A stretch of DNA of 54,444 bases. It comes from Candidatus Anammoximicrobium sp. (GTDB lineage: Bacteria > Planctomycetota > Planctomycetia > Pirellulales > Pirellulaceae). The DNA lies in contig JAAYYU010000097.1 of assembly GCA_012515235.1 (NCBI GenBank), positions 1 to 54,444 of the forward strand, given 5' to 3'. The position numbers and the translations under genes were made by a program. The notes below the pieces were generated by a model, which was given only the letters and a program-made list of their open reading frames with translations, was not told the origin of the DNA and did no database searches. Shown here one piece after another: positions 17,300 to 26,000 of this stretch (its first letter is position 1; each line of letters begins with the position of its first letter).

Positions 17300-19894
17300 C
17301 TAACCTCCCATGTTGGCGGCTGCCACCTTGTTCCCAGGGACCGCCGCCGGTGGCTGCTCTGGTTGATCCGGTTGTTCCGGCTGCTCCGACGGCTGCTGTT
17401 GCTCCTGCTGTTGCTGCATCTGCGCTTCTGCCCTCGCACGCAGCCGTTCGTTCAGCAACTTTTCCTGCCAGCAGAACTGGAGCACGAACGTGTACTTGGG
17501 CGCGATGTAGAAGGGAGGCTCTTTCGGCTCCTCTTTTTCTTTCTTGCTTTTGTCCGGCTTGGCACCGCTGCCGGGCAGACCGCCCGCCGGCGCTCCCATG
17601 CCCGCCGGCGCCCCCATGCCGGGCGGGGACATTCCCATGCCCGGCATCATTTCCATTCCAGGCATTCCCTCCGCGGCCCCCGGGTACATCCCGGACCCCG
17701 GCGTGGGGCCTTCGTAGAAGGGATTCGGAATGCGGTTGTTGTGCTCGATGGGCGGATCGACCGCCAGTACGGCGAAATCGACTCCCAACTCCTTCATCGT
17801 GAAGCGAGTAGGCGGCTGGCCGGGACCCGTCGGCAACTCTACGGTCTGTTCGCGAAGACTCTTGAGGAAGGTATCGCGCACGTGAGTGCCGCCCCACGTG
17901 GTGATGTCAGCGTTGTAGAAATGGTGGCCTTTGATTTCGATGACCCAACCGGGCCCCTCCGGCCCGGTGACTTCGGTGGAACCTTCCGCCCCGGCTTCGG
18001 CGGTCGCGTCGGCTGCCGGGGCCGGCGCCTCCGCAGGCACTCCCGCGGCCGCTGGCTCTGCCGGAGCGGCGGCTGCGGCTGCCGCGGCATCAGGCGCTCC
18101 AGGCGCGGGCGATCCGGGCGCGGGCGCAGCAACTCCGGGCGCAGCAACTCCGGGCGCAGCGGCTCCGGGCGCAGCGGCTCCGGGTGCGGGTGCTCCGGGC
18201 GCGGCGGCTCCGGGTGCAGCGGCTCCGGGTGCGGGTGCTCCGGGCGCGGCGGCGGGGATTGGCGTTCCCTTCAGGCGAGCGAACTCTTCCATGTACTTCC
18301 GCTTGATCGGCTCGGTGAACCACGCCTTCAAATCGGTGAAATACTGGGATTCGATGTACTCAATGTGAATGTCCTTGCGCTGCGTAATGGGCACCGCCTT
18401 CGGGTCGGGGACTTGGCCCGGAGCCAGCGCCGGGTCACGCGGCAGGGCGTCGTTGATGGCCTTCAGCAGCTCCATCCACAAGATCCGCCGATCGGAGTTG
18501 CCGGAGAGTTCCTTGCCCAGCGCGACCAACTCTTCCAAGCGACTGACTCGCGAAGCATCCTCCTGTTCGTTCTTGCTGAACTGCGACGAGACGCTGTCCA
18601 CCTCCTTCATCGCGGCTTCCCAGGTCACGCCGTCCTGTTCGCGTTGCGGATGGACCTTGTACCAGGCGTTGTATTCGAAGAAGAAATTGATGGCAAAGGC
18701 CAGCATCAGTCCGGCGGCAGTGGCCAAGGCCCAAGGCTTTTTGGCCCGGATGATGCGTTCCGTCAGCATTTCCTTGGGCAGCAGGTTCGTGTCGAACTTG
18801 GCCTGTCCCAGGCCTTGCAGGCACAAGCCGTAGCAGACGGCAAAGGCGTGCATATTGTCCTTGAACACCGGCGACGACAACACGGACTGGCCTGCCACGC
18901 GCGACGCCCATCGCTCGTGGTCGACGTTCACCAGTTCGTAGCCCAGGTTCTTTGCCAGGTATTGCTGGAGGCCGGGCAGTTTGACCGCGTTGCCCAGCAT
19001 AATGAGCCCGCCGATCTGGGCTTTGCGGTCGATGTTTTGGAAGAATCCGACGGACCGCTGGACCTCGGTCAACAGGTCGTTAAACACGGGCCGCATGGCC
19101 TGAATGACCGACTTGGCATCCTCGGCCTCCCGCACGTTCCGTTTCAAGTGCTCCGCCTTGGCGAACGTCAGTTTCAGTTCTTTGGTCAACTGCTTGGTGA
19201 AGTGATTGCCCCCGATGGGCATGTTTCGCTGCCAGATCCGGAAGCCGTTGGTGACGACCAGGTCCGTGGTATCGGTGCCCATGCTGATGATGACGAACGA
19301 CTCGGGCGGGTTGTCGGCGTCGTAGATGTCCGCCTGCAGCGAGTCGGTCATCAGGCTGTGGGCCACGAAGTTGTAGGTGCAGATCGGGCCGAGCTGCACG
19401 ATGTGGATTTCGATGTCGGCCTGGCGGAAGGGTTCCAGGCACTCGTACACCTGCTCGCGCTTCATGGCCACCAGACCGACCTCGGCTTCCATCAAGAATC
19501 CGTCGACCTCGTTGGCCCCGCCCATCAGCTGGTAATCCCAGATCACTTCCTCCAGCGGAAACGGGATGGCTTGCCGCGCCTCGAAGCGGACGATGTCGGG
19601 AAGCTTCTTCATATCCACCGGCGGCGGCTCGAAGAACCGCACCAAGCCGCTTTGTCCCGGCACCGAGATCACGACCTTGTCGCCGCGGACGTTGTTCCGT
19701 TGCAGGAACTGGCTGATCGCCTCCTGCACCAGTTCCTTCGGATTCGCATCGGGCTGGCTGAGGATTTTCGGGTGTTCGATGTAATCAAAGGCCGTGGCAA
19801 CCAGGACTTGGTTCTGGTCGTCGTACTCGCAGCGCAAGGCCTTGAGCGCACAATGGCCGATGTCGATACCCCATACGCCGTTGCTGGCCGCCAT
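17300..19894 (-). CDS. pilM: PilM-like ATPase fused to a PilN-like membrane and extra-cytoplasmic region
   Basis: Residues 1 to about 360 are a PilM actin-like domain: phosphate-1 loop GVWGIDIGHCALKAL, the SVPGQSGLVRFFEPP strand, FEARQAIPFPLEEVIWDYQL and the second nucleotide motif VIISMGTDTTDLVV. PilM normally sits in the cytoplasm and binds the PilN tail. Here the chain continues through a membrane span (about 387-408), a coiled-coil-like stretch (about 420-480), an Ala-Pro-Gly repeat (about 545-640), a globular domain with VIEIKGHHFYNADITTWGG, another Gly-Met-Pro tract and a Gln-rich C-terminus. At 864 residues it is more than twice the usual PilM length and behaves as a PilM-PilN fusion. 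It leads a three-gene operon. The ATG has an AGGAA site, and a promoter is predicted at 20030-20059. No secretin or pilin lies in the window. Confidence 0.88.
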   Translation of the reverse strand: MAASNGVWGIDIGHCALKALRCEYDDQNQVLVATAFDYIEHPKILSQPDANPKELVQEAISQFLQRNNVRGDKVVISVPGQSGLVRFFEPPPVDMKKLPDIVRFEARQAIPFPLEEVIWDYQLMGGANEVDGFLMEAEVGLVAMKREQVYECLEPFRQADIEIHIVQLGPICTYNFVAHSLMTDSLQADIYDADNPPESFVIISMGTDTTDLVVTNGFRIWQRNMPIGGNHFTKQLTKELKLTFAKAEHLKRNVREAEDAKSVIQAMRPVFNDLLTEVQRSVGFFQNIDRKAQIGGLIMLGNAVKLPGLQQYLAKNLGYELVNVDHERWASRVAGQSVLSSPVFKDNMHAFAVCYGLCLQGLGQAKFDTNLLPKEMLTERIIRAKKPWALATAAGLMLAFAINFFFEYNAWYKVHPQREQDGVTWEAAMKEVDSVSSQFSKNEQEDASRVSRLEELVALGKELSGNSDRRILWMELLKAINDALPRDPALAPGQVPDPKAVPITQRKDIHIEYIESQYFTDLKAWFTEPIKRKYMEEFARLKGTPIPAAAPGAPAPGAAAPGAAAPGAPAPGAAAPGAAAPGVAAPGVAAPAPGSPAPGAPDAAAAAAAAPAEPAAAGVPAEAPAPAADATAEAGAEGSTEVTGPEGPGWVIEIKGHHFYNADITTWGGTHVRDTFLKSLREQTVELPTGPGQPPTRFTMKELGVDFAVLAVDPPIEHNNRIPNPFYEGPTPGSGMYPGAAEGMPGMEMMPGMGMSPPGMGAPAGMGAPAGGLPGSGAKPDKSKKEKEEPKEPPFYIAPKYTFVLQFCWQEKLLNERLRARAEAQMQQQQEQQQPSEQPEQPDQPEQPPAAVPGNKVAAANMGG
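18105..18250 (-). repeat. 15-bp tandem repeat encoding Ala-Pro-Gly
   Basis: About nine to ten imperfect copies of a 15-bp unit (GGGCGCAGCGGCTCC and variants on the plus strand) encode an APGAA-type linker inside the PilM fusion protein. Units sort into two or three variants arranged in blocks, as expected from unequal crossing-over or slippage. Confidence 0.8.
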
Positions 19895-20220
19895 AATCGG
19901 TTCCTAACGCAAGGGACAGGAAAAGGACGACGCGTTTCCTATCGCTCGTCACCCCATCCAGCCTCTTGAGAAGAGAGGATTTATCCGTGCCCAAAAAGCG
20001 GGACTTGCCGTAAGCCGCCCTCTGGTTTCAGTTTAACGACGCTGGACGAAGGGTGTCAAGAATTCCTTCGCCGCCTTCGGACAACGAACATCGCGGGCCT
20101 GACTCGCGTGCCGACCACCGTCCGTGGCCGCCCTTGGGTGCCCTCGACCAACGGCCCTTGACAGGCTATCGTGGTGAGGACATCCGCTTCGGGCACCCTC
20201 CAATTTTATGCCACAAAATC
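19895..20220. other. Divergent intergenic region between pilM and the GH38-like gene
   Basis: No gene is seen. It holds the pilM promoter (20030-20059, minus) and a small inverted repeat in the pilM leader (CCTCTT at 19962-19967, AAGAGAGG at 19971-19978). A longer frame of the GH38-like gene runs back to 20053 but overlaps this promoter. Confidence 0.5.
20030..20059 (-). promoter_or_regulatory. Predicted promoter of the pilM operon
   Basis: On the minus strand, a perfect TTGACA (20054-20059) and TAAACT (20030-20035) are 18 bp apart. The leader to the ATG at 19894 would be about 130 nt and contains a CCTCTCTT/AAGAGG hairpin. Confidence 0.45.
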
Positions 20221-23076
20221 ATGAATTACCAGCAACTTATCGTGCTCTTGCCCTGCCAAAGCCTGGAAGACTTCCCGACACACCACGAGGGTGCCGAAGC
20301 CACGGGCCTGCTGGCCGCCTGGACGGCCCTGTGGCACCCCGCCCTGATCGCCTGCGCCGCCAAAATACCCAGCTGGTATCGCGCGGATTCTCCGCCGGAG
20401 GACGTAACGGATAAGCTAGTTGTAGTGCCTGGCGCGAGCAAGTCGCAAGTCCCCACGGGGTATCTGCAGCGAGTCGAATCCGAATCGGCGTGCCTGATCC
20501 AGGACCACTTGGACCGGGAGCAGATGATCCGATCGGCGTTGCAGCCGTTGGACGCGCCGGTCCCACCCGAGGCCCAGAACCTGGCCCCGGACTTCCTGGC
20601 GCTGGGCTATTGCTACCTGCAGGTCGAGTTGCTGACGCGCAAGCTTCGCTATTCCAGCAATCTGGACGAAGTCCACTTCCAGAACCAGGCGGTAGCCGCC
20701 GCTACGGCCGCGATGGAAGGCAACTTGGAGGTGGCCCGGCAGCGGTTGGCCGCGTCGTTCGACATCCTGGCCGCGGAACGCGATCACTACTATCCGGGAG
20801 AAGCCTATCTGCTGGATTTGACGATGCTGACGCCCACGACGCTGGGCGAGTCCTTGCGGAGCCAACTGGCGCAGGCCAGCACGTGCAATCTGCTGCTGTC
20901 AGGCGAACTGTTGAAGCAGATGGCAGCTCGCGAACCGCGCACGCTGGAGGCGCTGCAAGCCGCGCTGCAGTCGGGACGGGTGGGACTGGTCGGCGGCGAG
21001 TGCGGCGAACGCAATCTGACGCTGCTGTCTTGCGAGACGCTGCTGAACCAGTTTCGGCAAGGGCTGGCCGAGCACCAAACCCGCTTGGGGTGCCGCCCCA
21101 AAGTCTACGGCCGCCGCCGCTTCGGACTGACTCCCTTTCTGCCCCAGATCTTGACCAAGTTGGGATTCGAGGCCGCGCTGCACGTGTCCCTGGAGGAGGG
21201 CACCGTCCCGGAAGGCTCCCAAGTCAAAGTCCGCTGGGAAGGCTGCGACGGCACCCCCCTCACCGCGCTGGCGCGGCAGCCGTTGGACGCGGCCAAACCG
21301 CAGACGTTCCTGGCCTTGGGCGTCAAGTTGGGCGAGTCGATGGACATGGACCACATCGCCACGGTCTGTTTCGCCCACTGGCCGGGTACGCCCAGCCCCT
21401 GGTACGAAGACCTGCGGCGAATCGCAAGTTACTGCTCGGCACTCGGCCGATTTATCGCGATGGATGAATACTTCCGGACGACGGATTATCCCGTGCACCA
21501 AGATCGCTTCGGGTACGACCAGTACCGCTCGCCGTACCTGAGACAGGCGGTCGCCCGGAATCAGCCGGATCCGATTTCCGCCGTGGTCCGCTACTGGCGC
21601 CGCCGCGGGGAAGCCGAGGCGACCCAAACGCTGGCCACCCTGGCCTCGCTGGTGACGGGAAGGGACCTTGGCGCCGAGTCCCGCCAGACCGCTGCCGCCG
21701 AGTGCCGGCCAGAGGAACGGCTGAGGGACATTGACGTCGGCGAAGACAGCGAGGCGGCGGAAACGGACGCCGCGGGCGAGCTGGCGCTGCAGGGGGCCTT
21801 GCACTCGTTCGCCGCAGCCTTGCCGCGCGCGGCCGCTGCCACGGACGTCGGCTTGCTGGTGGCCAATCCGCATTCGTTCGTCCGTCGCGTGGGGCTCGAA
21901 GTTGACGCCCTGCAGGGCCTGCCGGAAGTCGCGCGGCCGGTTTACTCGGCATCCGCCTGGGCCGGAAAGGCACAGGTCGTGGTCGACGTTCCGCCCCTGG
22001 GGTTCGCCTGGATTGCCGCGAGCCCCGCCGCGGGCAAGTCGAACAAGGCCGCCCCCACGCTGGCGGACGAATGCCTGCTGAGAAACGAGTTTTTCGAGGT
22101 GAAGATCGATCCGGCCTCGGGCGGATTGCGGGCGATTCACGAGTACAACGCTCGCCAGAATCGGCTCTCCCAGCAACTGGTCTTCCGGAGCGACGAGGAC
22201 CGCGGCTCGATCTACAGCGAGGAGATGGGCGAGGGAATGCCCGGCAGTCTTACTTCGACGATGATTGCTGATGCCATCCAGACGGTGGTCTCGACCGAGA
22301 CCCTGGGCGAGATCGTGGCCCGCGGACGACTGACGGATCAGTACGGCCGGAAACTGGCCGACTTCCGTCAGACCTACCGGCTGTGGCGAGGCAGCCGCGT
22401 TCTGCTCCTGGACATCGAATTGGAACCTCATGAAGAATGCTCCGGCGATCCGTGGACCTGCTATTATGCGGCCCGGTTTGCGTGGGCCAGTGAAGTCGCC
22501 GACCTGTATCGCAGCGCCAACCTGACGCGGCAACCGGCCCGGGCCAAACGGTTTGAATCGCCCTTGTACGTCGAGATCGACGACGCCGGGATCCATACGG
22601 CCATCCTCACCGGCGGCCTGCCCTTTCATCGCCGCCACGAGCGGCGCATGCTGGATACTCTGCTGGTCGTCGCAGGAGAACGCTGCCAGCGGTTTCAACT
22701 GGGCATCGGCGTCGAAGTGAAGAATCCGCTGCACGAGTCGCTCGCACTGATCGCACCGGCCCCGTCGCTCGTGCAGACGGCCGCCGCGCCGGCACCGAGC
22801 ACTTCCGGCTGGCTGTTCCACCTGGACGTGCGCAACGTGACGGCGACCCATGCGGAGCCGTGGTTCGAGGGCGGAGTGAACGTGGGATTCCGCGTCCGGC
22901 TGCTGGAGACCCAGGGCCGCCAGACCAACGCCGGCCTGCAGTGCTTCCGCGCCGTCCGCTCGGCCTGCAAGCGGAACTTCCAAGGGGACCAGATCACCGA
23001 ATGCCTGATCGAGAAGGAAGCGATTCGCGTGCAGTTGTCCGCACACGAATGGGCTCAGGTTGAGGCTCGCTGGTGA
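20221..23076 (+). CDS. GH38-like (alpha-mannosidase fold) protein lacking catalytic signatures
   Basis: The 951-residue product has the layout of a GH38 alpha-mannosidase: a barrel-like N-terminal half, a helical middle and a beta-sandwich C-terminal half (for example VKIDPASGGLRAIHEYNARQ, the usual entry to the C-terminal domain). Residues about 257-311 align by eye with the family: GGECGERNLTLLSCETLL, then YGRRRFGLTPFLPQIL. In active GH38 enzymes the latter reads x-P-D-x-F-G, with Asp as nucleophile and metal ligand; here the Asp position is Arg. The usual N-terminal H-x-D metal pair is also missing (LPCQSLEDF instead). It is therefore probably a non-hydrolytic or altered relative. No signal peptide is seen. 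The ATG at 20221 is preferred because the upstream extension is low-complexity and overlaps the pilM promoter. Confidence 0.83.
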   Translation: MNYQQLIVLLPCQSLEDFPTHHEGAEATGLLAAWTALWHPALIACAAKIPSWYRADSPPEDVTDKLVVVPGASKSQVPTGYLQRVESESACLIQDHLDREQMIRSALQPLDAPVPPEAQNLAPDFLALGYCYLQVELLTRKLRYSSNLDEVHFQNQAVAAATAAMEGNLEVARQRLAASFDILAAERDHYYPGEAYLLDLTMLTPTTLGESLRSQLAQASTCNLLLSGELLKQMAAREPRTLEALQAALQSGRVGLVGGECGERNLTLLSCETLLNQFRQGLAEHQTRLGCRPKVYGRRRFGLTPFLPQILTKLGFEAALHVSLEEGTVPEGSQVKVRWEGCDGTPLTALARQPLDAAKPQTFLALGVKLGESMDMDHIATVCFAHWPGTPSPWYEDLRRIASYCSALGRFIAMDEYFRTTDYPVHQDRFGYDQYRSPYLRQAVARNQPDPISAVVRYWRRRGEAEATQTLATLASLVTGRDLGAESRQTAAAECRPEERLRDIDVGEDSEAAETDAAGELALQGALHSFAAALPRAAAATDVGLLVANPHSFVRRVGLEVDALQGLPEVARPVYSASAWAGKAQVVVDVPPLGFAWIAASPAAGKSNKAAPTLADECLLRNEFFEVKIDPASGGLRAIHEYNARQNRLSQQLVFRSDEDRGSIYSEEMGEGMPGSLTSTMIADAIQTVVSTETLGEIVARGRLTDQYGRKLADFRQTYRLWRGSRVLLLDIELEPHEECSGDPWTCYYAARFAWASEVADLYRSANLTRQPARAKRFESPLYVEIDDAGIHTAILTGGLPFHRRHERRMLDTLLVVAGERCQRFQLGIGVEVKNPLHESLALIAPAPSLVQTAAAPAPSTSGWLFHLDVRNVTATHAEPWFEGGVNVGFRVRLLETQGRQTNAGLQCFRAVRSACKRNFQGDQITECLIEKEAIRVQLSAHEWAQVEARW

Positions 23077-23091
23077 GTTCCCGAACGGTGC

Positions 23092-26000
23092 TCAGCGCTT
23101 CGGCGGACTCGCCTCGCGGACCACCGCCCCATGCTCGTCGCTGAGGATCAGCAGCGAGAACTTCTGGGCGAAGTCGAGTTCATTGGTGCTCAGCGACGCG
23201 TACTCGAAGCGGCCGCGCAGATCGGTGTAGCCGTCCTTGAAGAACCGCACGCTGCCGTCCTGCATCCGGGCGTAGACCTTGACGTACACCTTGGGCAGCG
23301 GTTGGTTCGTGCCGCTGTGCGTCACTCGCACCTGGCCGTAATTCTCGATCACTTGCACGGCCAGCGAGTTCGAGTAGTAGGCCTGCGATTTCGTCTGGCT
23401 GCCGCCGGTGATCTCGACCAGCACGTTGCGGTTCAGCAGTTCCTTGGGCAACTCGAACGTGTGGACGGTCTGACCCTTGGGCAACTCGACCGCCTGCGTG
23501 GCGTTAGGCCGGATGTGCGAGAACTGGCCGGAGTACTGCTGGACGAACGGGTTGCGGCTGAACAGCAACTCGATGTCCATCAAGTAGTAGTGGACGCGGA
23601 TCGCCGCCAGGTTCTGGTAGTTGATCTTGACCGCCTTGGCCTCGACCTGGAAATCGAAGCTCGGCTCGGTCGCCGCCAACTGCGTCTGCTGCTGGCCGCG
23701 GTCCTCGGCGTCGACCACCTGGGCCCCAGCGCCGGTGATTTCCGCCACTTGCGCGGTGACGGCTGCGAACGCTTCCCGCCAACGGTCCACCGGGTAGTCG
23801 GCGTACTTGGCCGCGATCGTTTTGGCCTGCTCCGGCTTTTCCCGTGACATGGCCAGGTAAGCGGCAAAGTAATCGTGCTGCAGACGCGTCGCCAGGTTCG
23901 CCGGATTGACGCGGGCGAACAGGTCCGCCGCTTCCTGCACGCGATCCTGCAACAGCAAGTAGTAGACGACCGCCATCATCTCGGCGTCGTCCAACTGCCG
24001 GCGGTAGCTCAGGACGCGCAGCAGCCGGTGGTATTGGGCGTGGAAGCGGTCGTTCAGTATCTGCCGCCGCTGGCCCAACTGGTGCGCGCGGGCGTTCACC
24101 AGCGGTTTGTAGTCCAGGTGTTCATAGCTCTTCCGCAGCACAGGATCGATCCTCAGCAGCGGGCTGGCCAGGTACGCCCCGCACTGGTTGACGAAGTCGT
24201 CGGCGTGCTGCAGGAATTCGGCGATCGCCGCCGGCTCGTTGTGTTTGACGGCGTACGACCACAGCGTCTGGTCGTACAGGTGCCGGCGAGCCAGCAGCGG
24301 GATCGCCTGGTCGAAGAACGCCTTGTCCTGCATCCGGAACGCGATGCGGTCCAGCTTGACGCGGTGCAGGTTCTGCTGCTGCAGGTAGCGCAGCACGTCT
24401 TCGCTGGTGCCTTGCTGCGAGACGTAATCCCACGACTCGGTGTCGACGCGGCTGAGCTTGTCCACTACGTTCAGCGTGAACGGCGCGGCCTGGGCCAGCA
24501 GGCGTTCGTTCTTGGCCACGTGGACCGGATAGTGCGGATACTTACCGGCCGCCGGGAAGTAGAAGTGGTACTCCAGCGTTTGCGTGGCGTAGGGCTGCAG
24601 GTCGATGTGGACGCTGCGCGTGGATTGGCCGTTCAGGACCGGGATCGCGCCCGTGGGGACCTGCAGCAGCACGTCCAGTTTCTGGGGCGACGAAGTCGGG
24701 TTGGTCACCACGATCTGACAGCCGTAGACGACGCCCACCAGGAACTCTTCGGTGACGAACTTGTCCAGCTTCTCGTTGTTCTCGAACCGGTAGCGGTCGC
24801 TGTGCCGGAAGAAGTTCTGGCTGACCAGAATCGGTGCGGCGTCCTTCAGCGGCTCCGTTTCCTTGATCTCTTCGTGGAAGGCGATCAGCGGCGAGCCGGC
24901 CGTAAACGTCATTTCGGCCTGGTTGAATTTCGTGGCGTGCTCCGAAGCCTTAAACGGCAGGTCCAACACGGCCAGGGCGAACATCATCTCCGGGAAGTTG
25001 CGCGAGGCTTCGGCCAGGTGGACCGAGCGGAACGCGCCGCCCTGCGCCGGGTCATGAGCGGCATAATCGCGCCAGAAGGCGTTCACCGTGACCAAGTCCG
25101 CGTTCTGCCGGTCGATCGTCAGGTGATAGTAGTTGTTCTCGGCCCATTCCTGGGTCTTGTCGACCTGTTGGTACAGCTGGCGGACCGATTTCCGCAACTC
25201 GGCGTCCCGGGCGAAGAACAAGGCGGCCTCGTCTGGCTTCCCATCGGCGGACTTGCGCTTCAGTATCCTCATCCTCCGGTCGGCTCCGGCCTGTTCGGCC
25301 TTGTCACGAGCTGCGGCTCGCGTCTCGGCCATTTCCCGCATGGCCAGAGCCGGGGCGGCCGCTTCCGCCGCGGCGGACGGTGCCGGCGGAGGTTCGGCAG
25401 CGGCGGGGCGGCCGGACCTAGCCGGCGCGGCGCCGCGTGCGACCAGGGCACCCAAGTTTTCCAGTTGCTTCACTTCGACCCTTGCAACCACCTTCTTGGC
25501 CGCTTCGATGCCGAGCTTGTCGCCGGTCTCCAAGGCACTGCCCTTGACGGCCGTGTCGAACAGGAAATTGGCCCGCTCGACGTCCGGCGGGATCAAGGCG
25601 AACCGATCCTGCACGTCGCGGATCATGTGCGGCCGGTCGTCGGCCAGCCGTTGCGACAGCAGGATTCGCTCGACGACGTTCAGCTGGGCATATTGCCAGG
25701 GCTGGACGTACGCGCTCAGCTCGTCGCCCAGCAGCCAGCGGTCGATGAACTGCTTGTCCTTCTTGTTCTTCAGATACGGGAAGACCGCCGTCTGGAAGAA
25801 CTCCGGGTCCTTCTTGTACAGGAAAAAGTTCAACTCGTGGCAAGCGTACTTCGAGTACTTCTCCCGTTTCTCTTCCGGCTTGAGATCCGGCCAGTTCAGC
25901 ACAAAGGAGAACTCGGCCAAGGTGGCGTTGTTGCTGAGCGTGGCGTACAGCGTGTAGACGCAGGCCAGGCTGTCGTAGGTCTCGAACTGCGAGCTGGCAA

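Noticed and set aside
14347..17802. A 1151-codon plus-strand frame opposite the PilM operon
   Set aside because: It spans three well-supported minus-strand genes with ribosome sites, and its sequence is Arg/His/Pro-rich noise.
18105..18250. Repeat array considered as a CRISPR
   Set aside because: The 15-bp units are contiguous, without spacers, and are in frame with the PilM fusion protein; the same applies to 14080-14142 and 41347-41430.
20158..20163. TTGACA before the GH38-like gene
   Set aside because: No usable -10 box lies 15-19 bp downstream.
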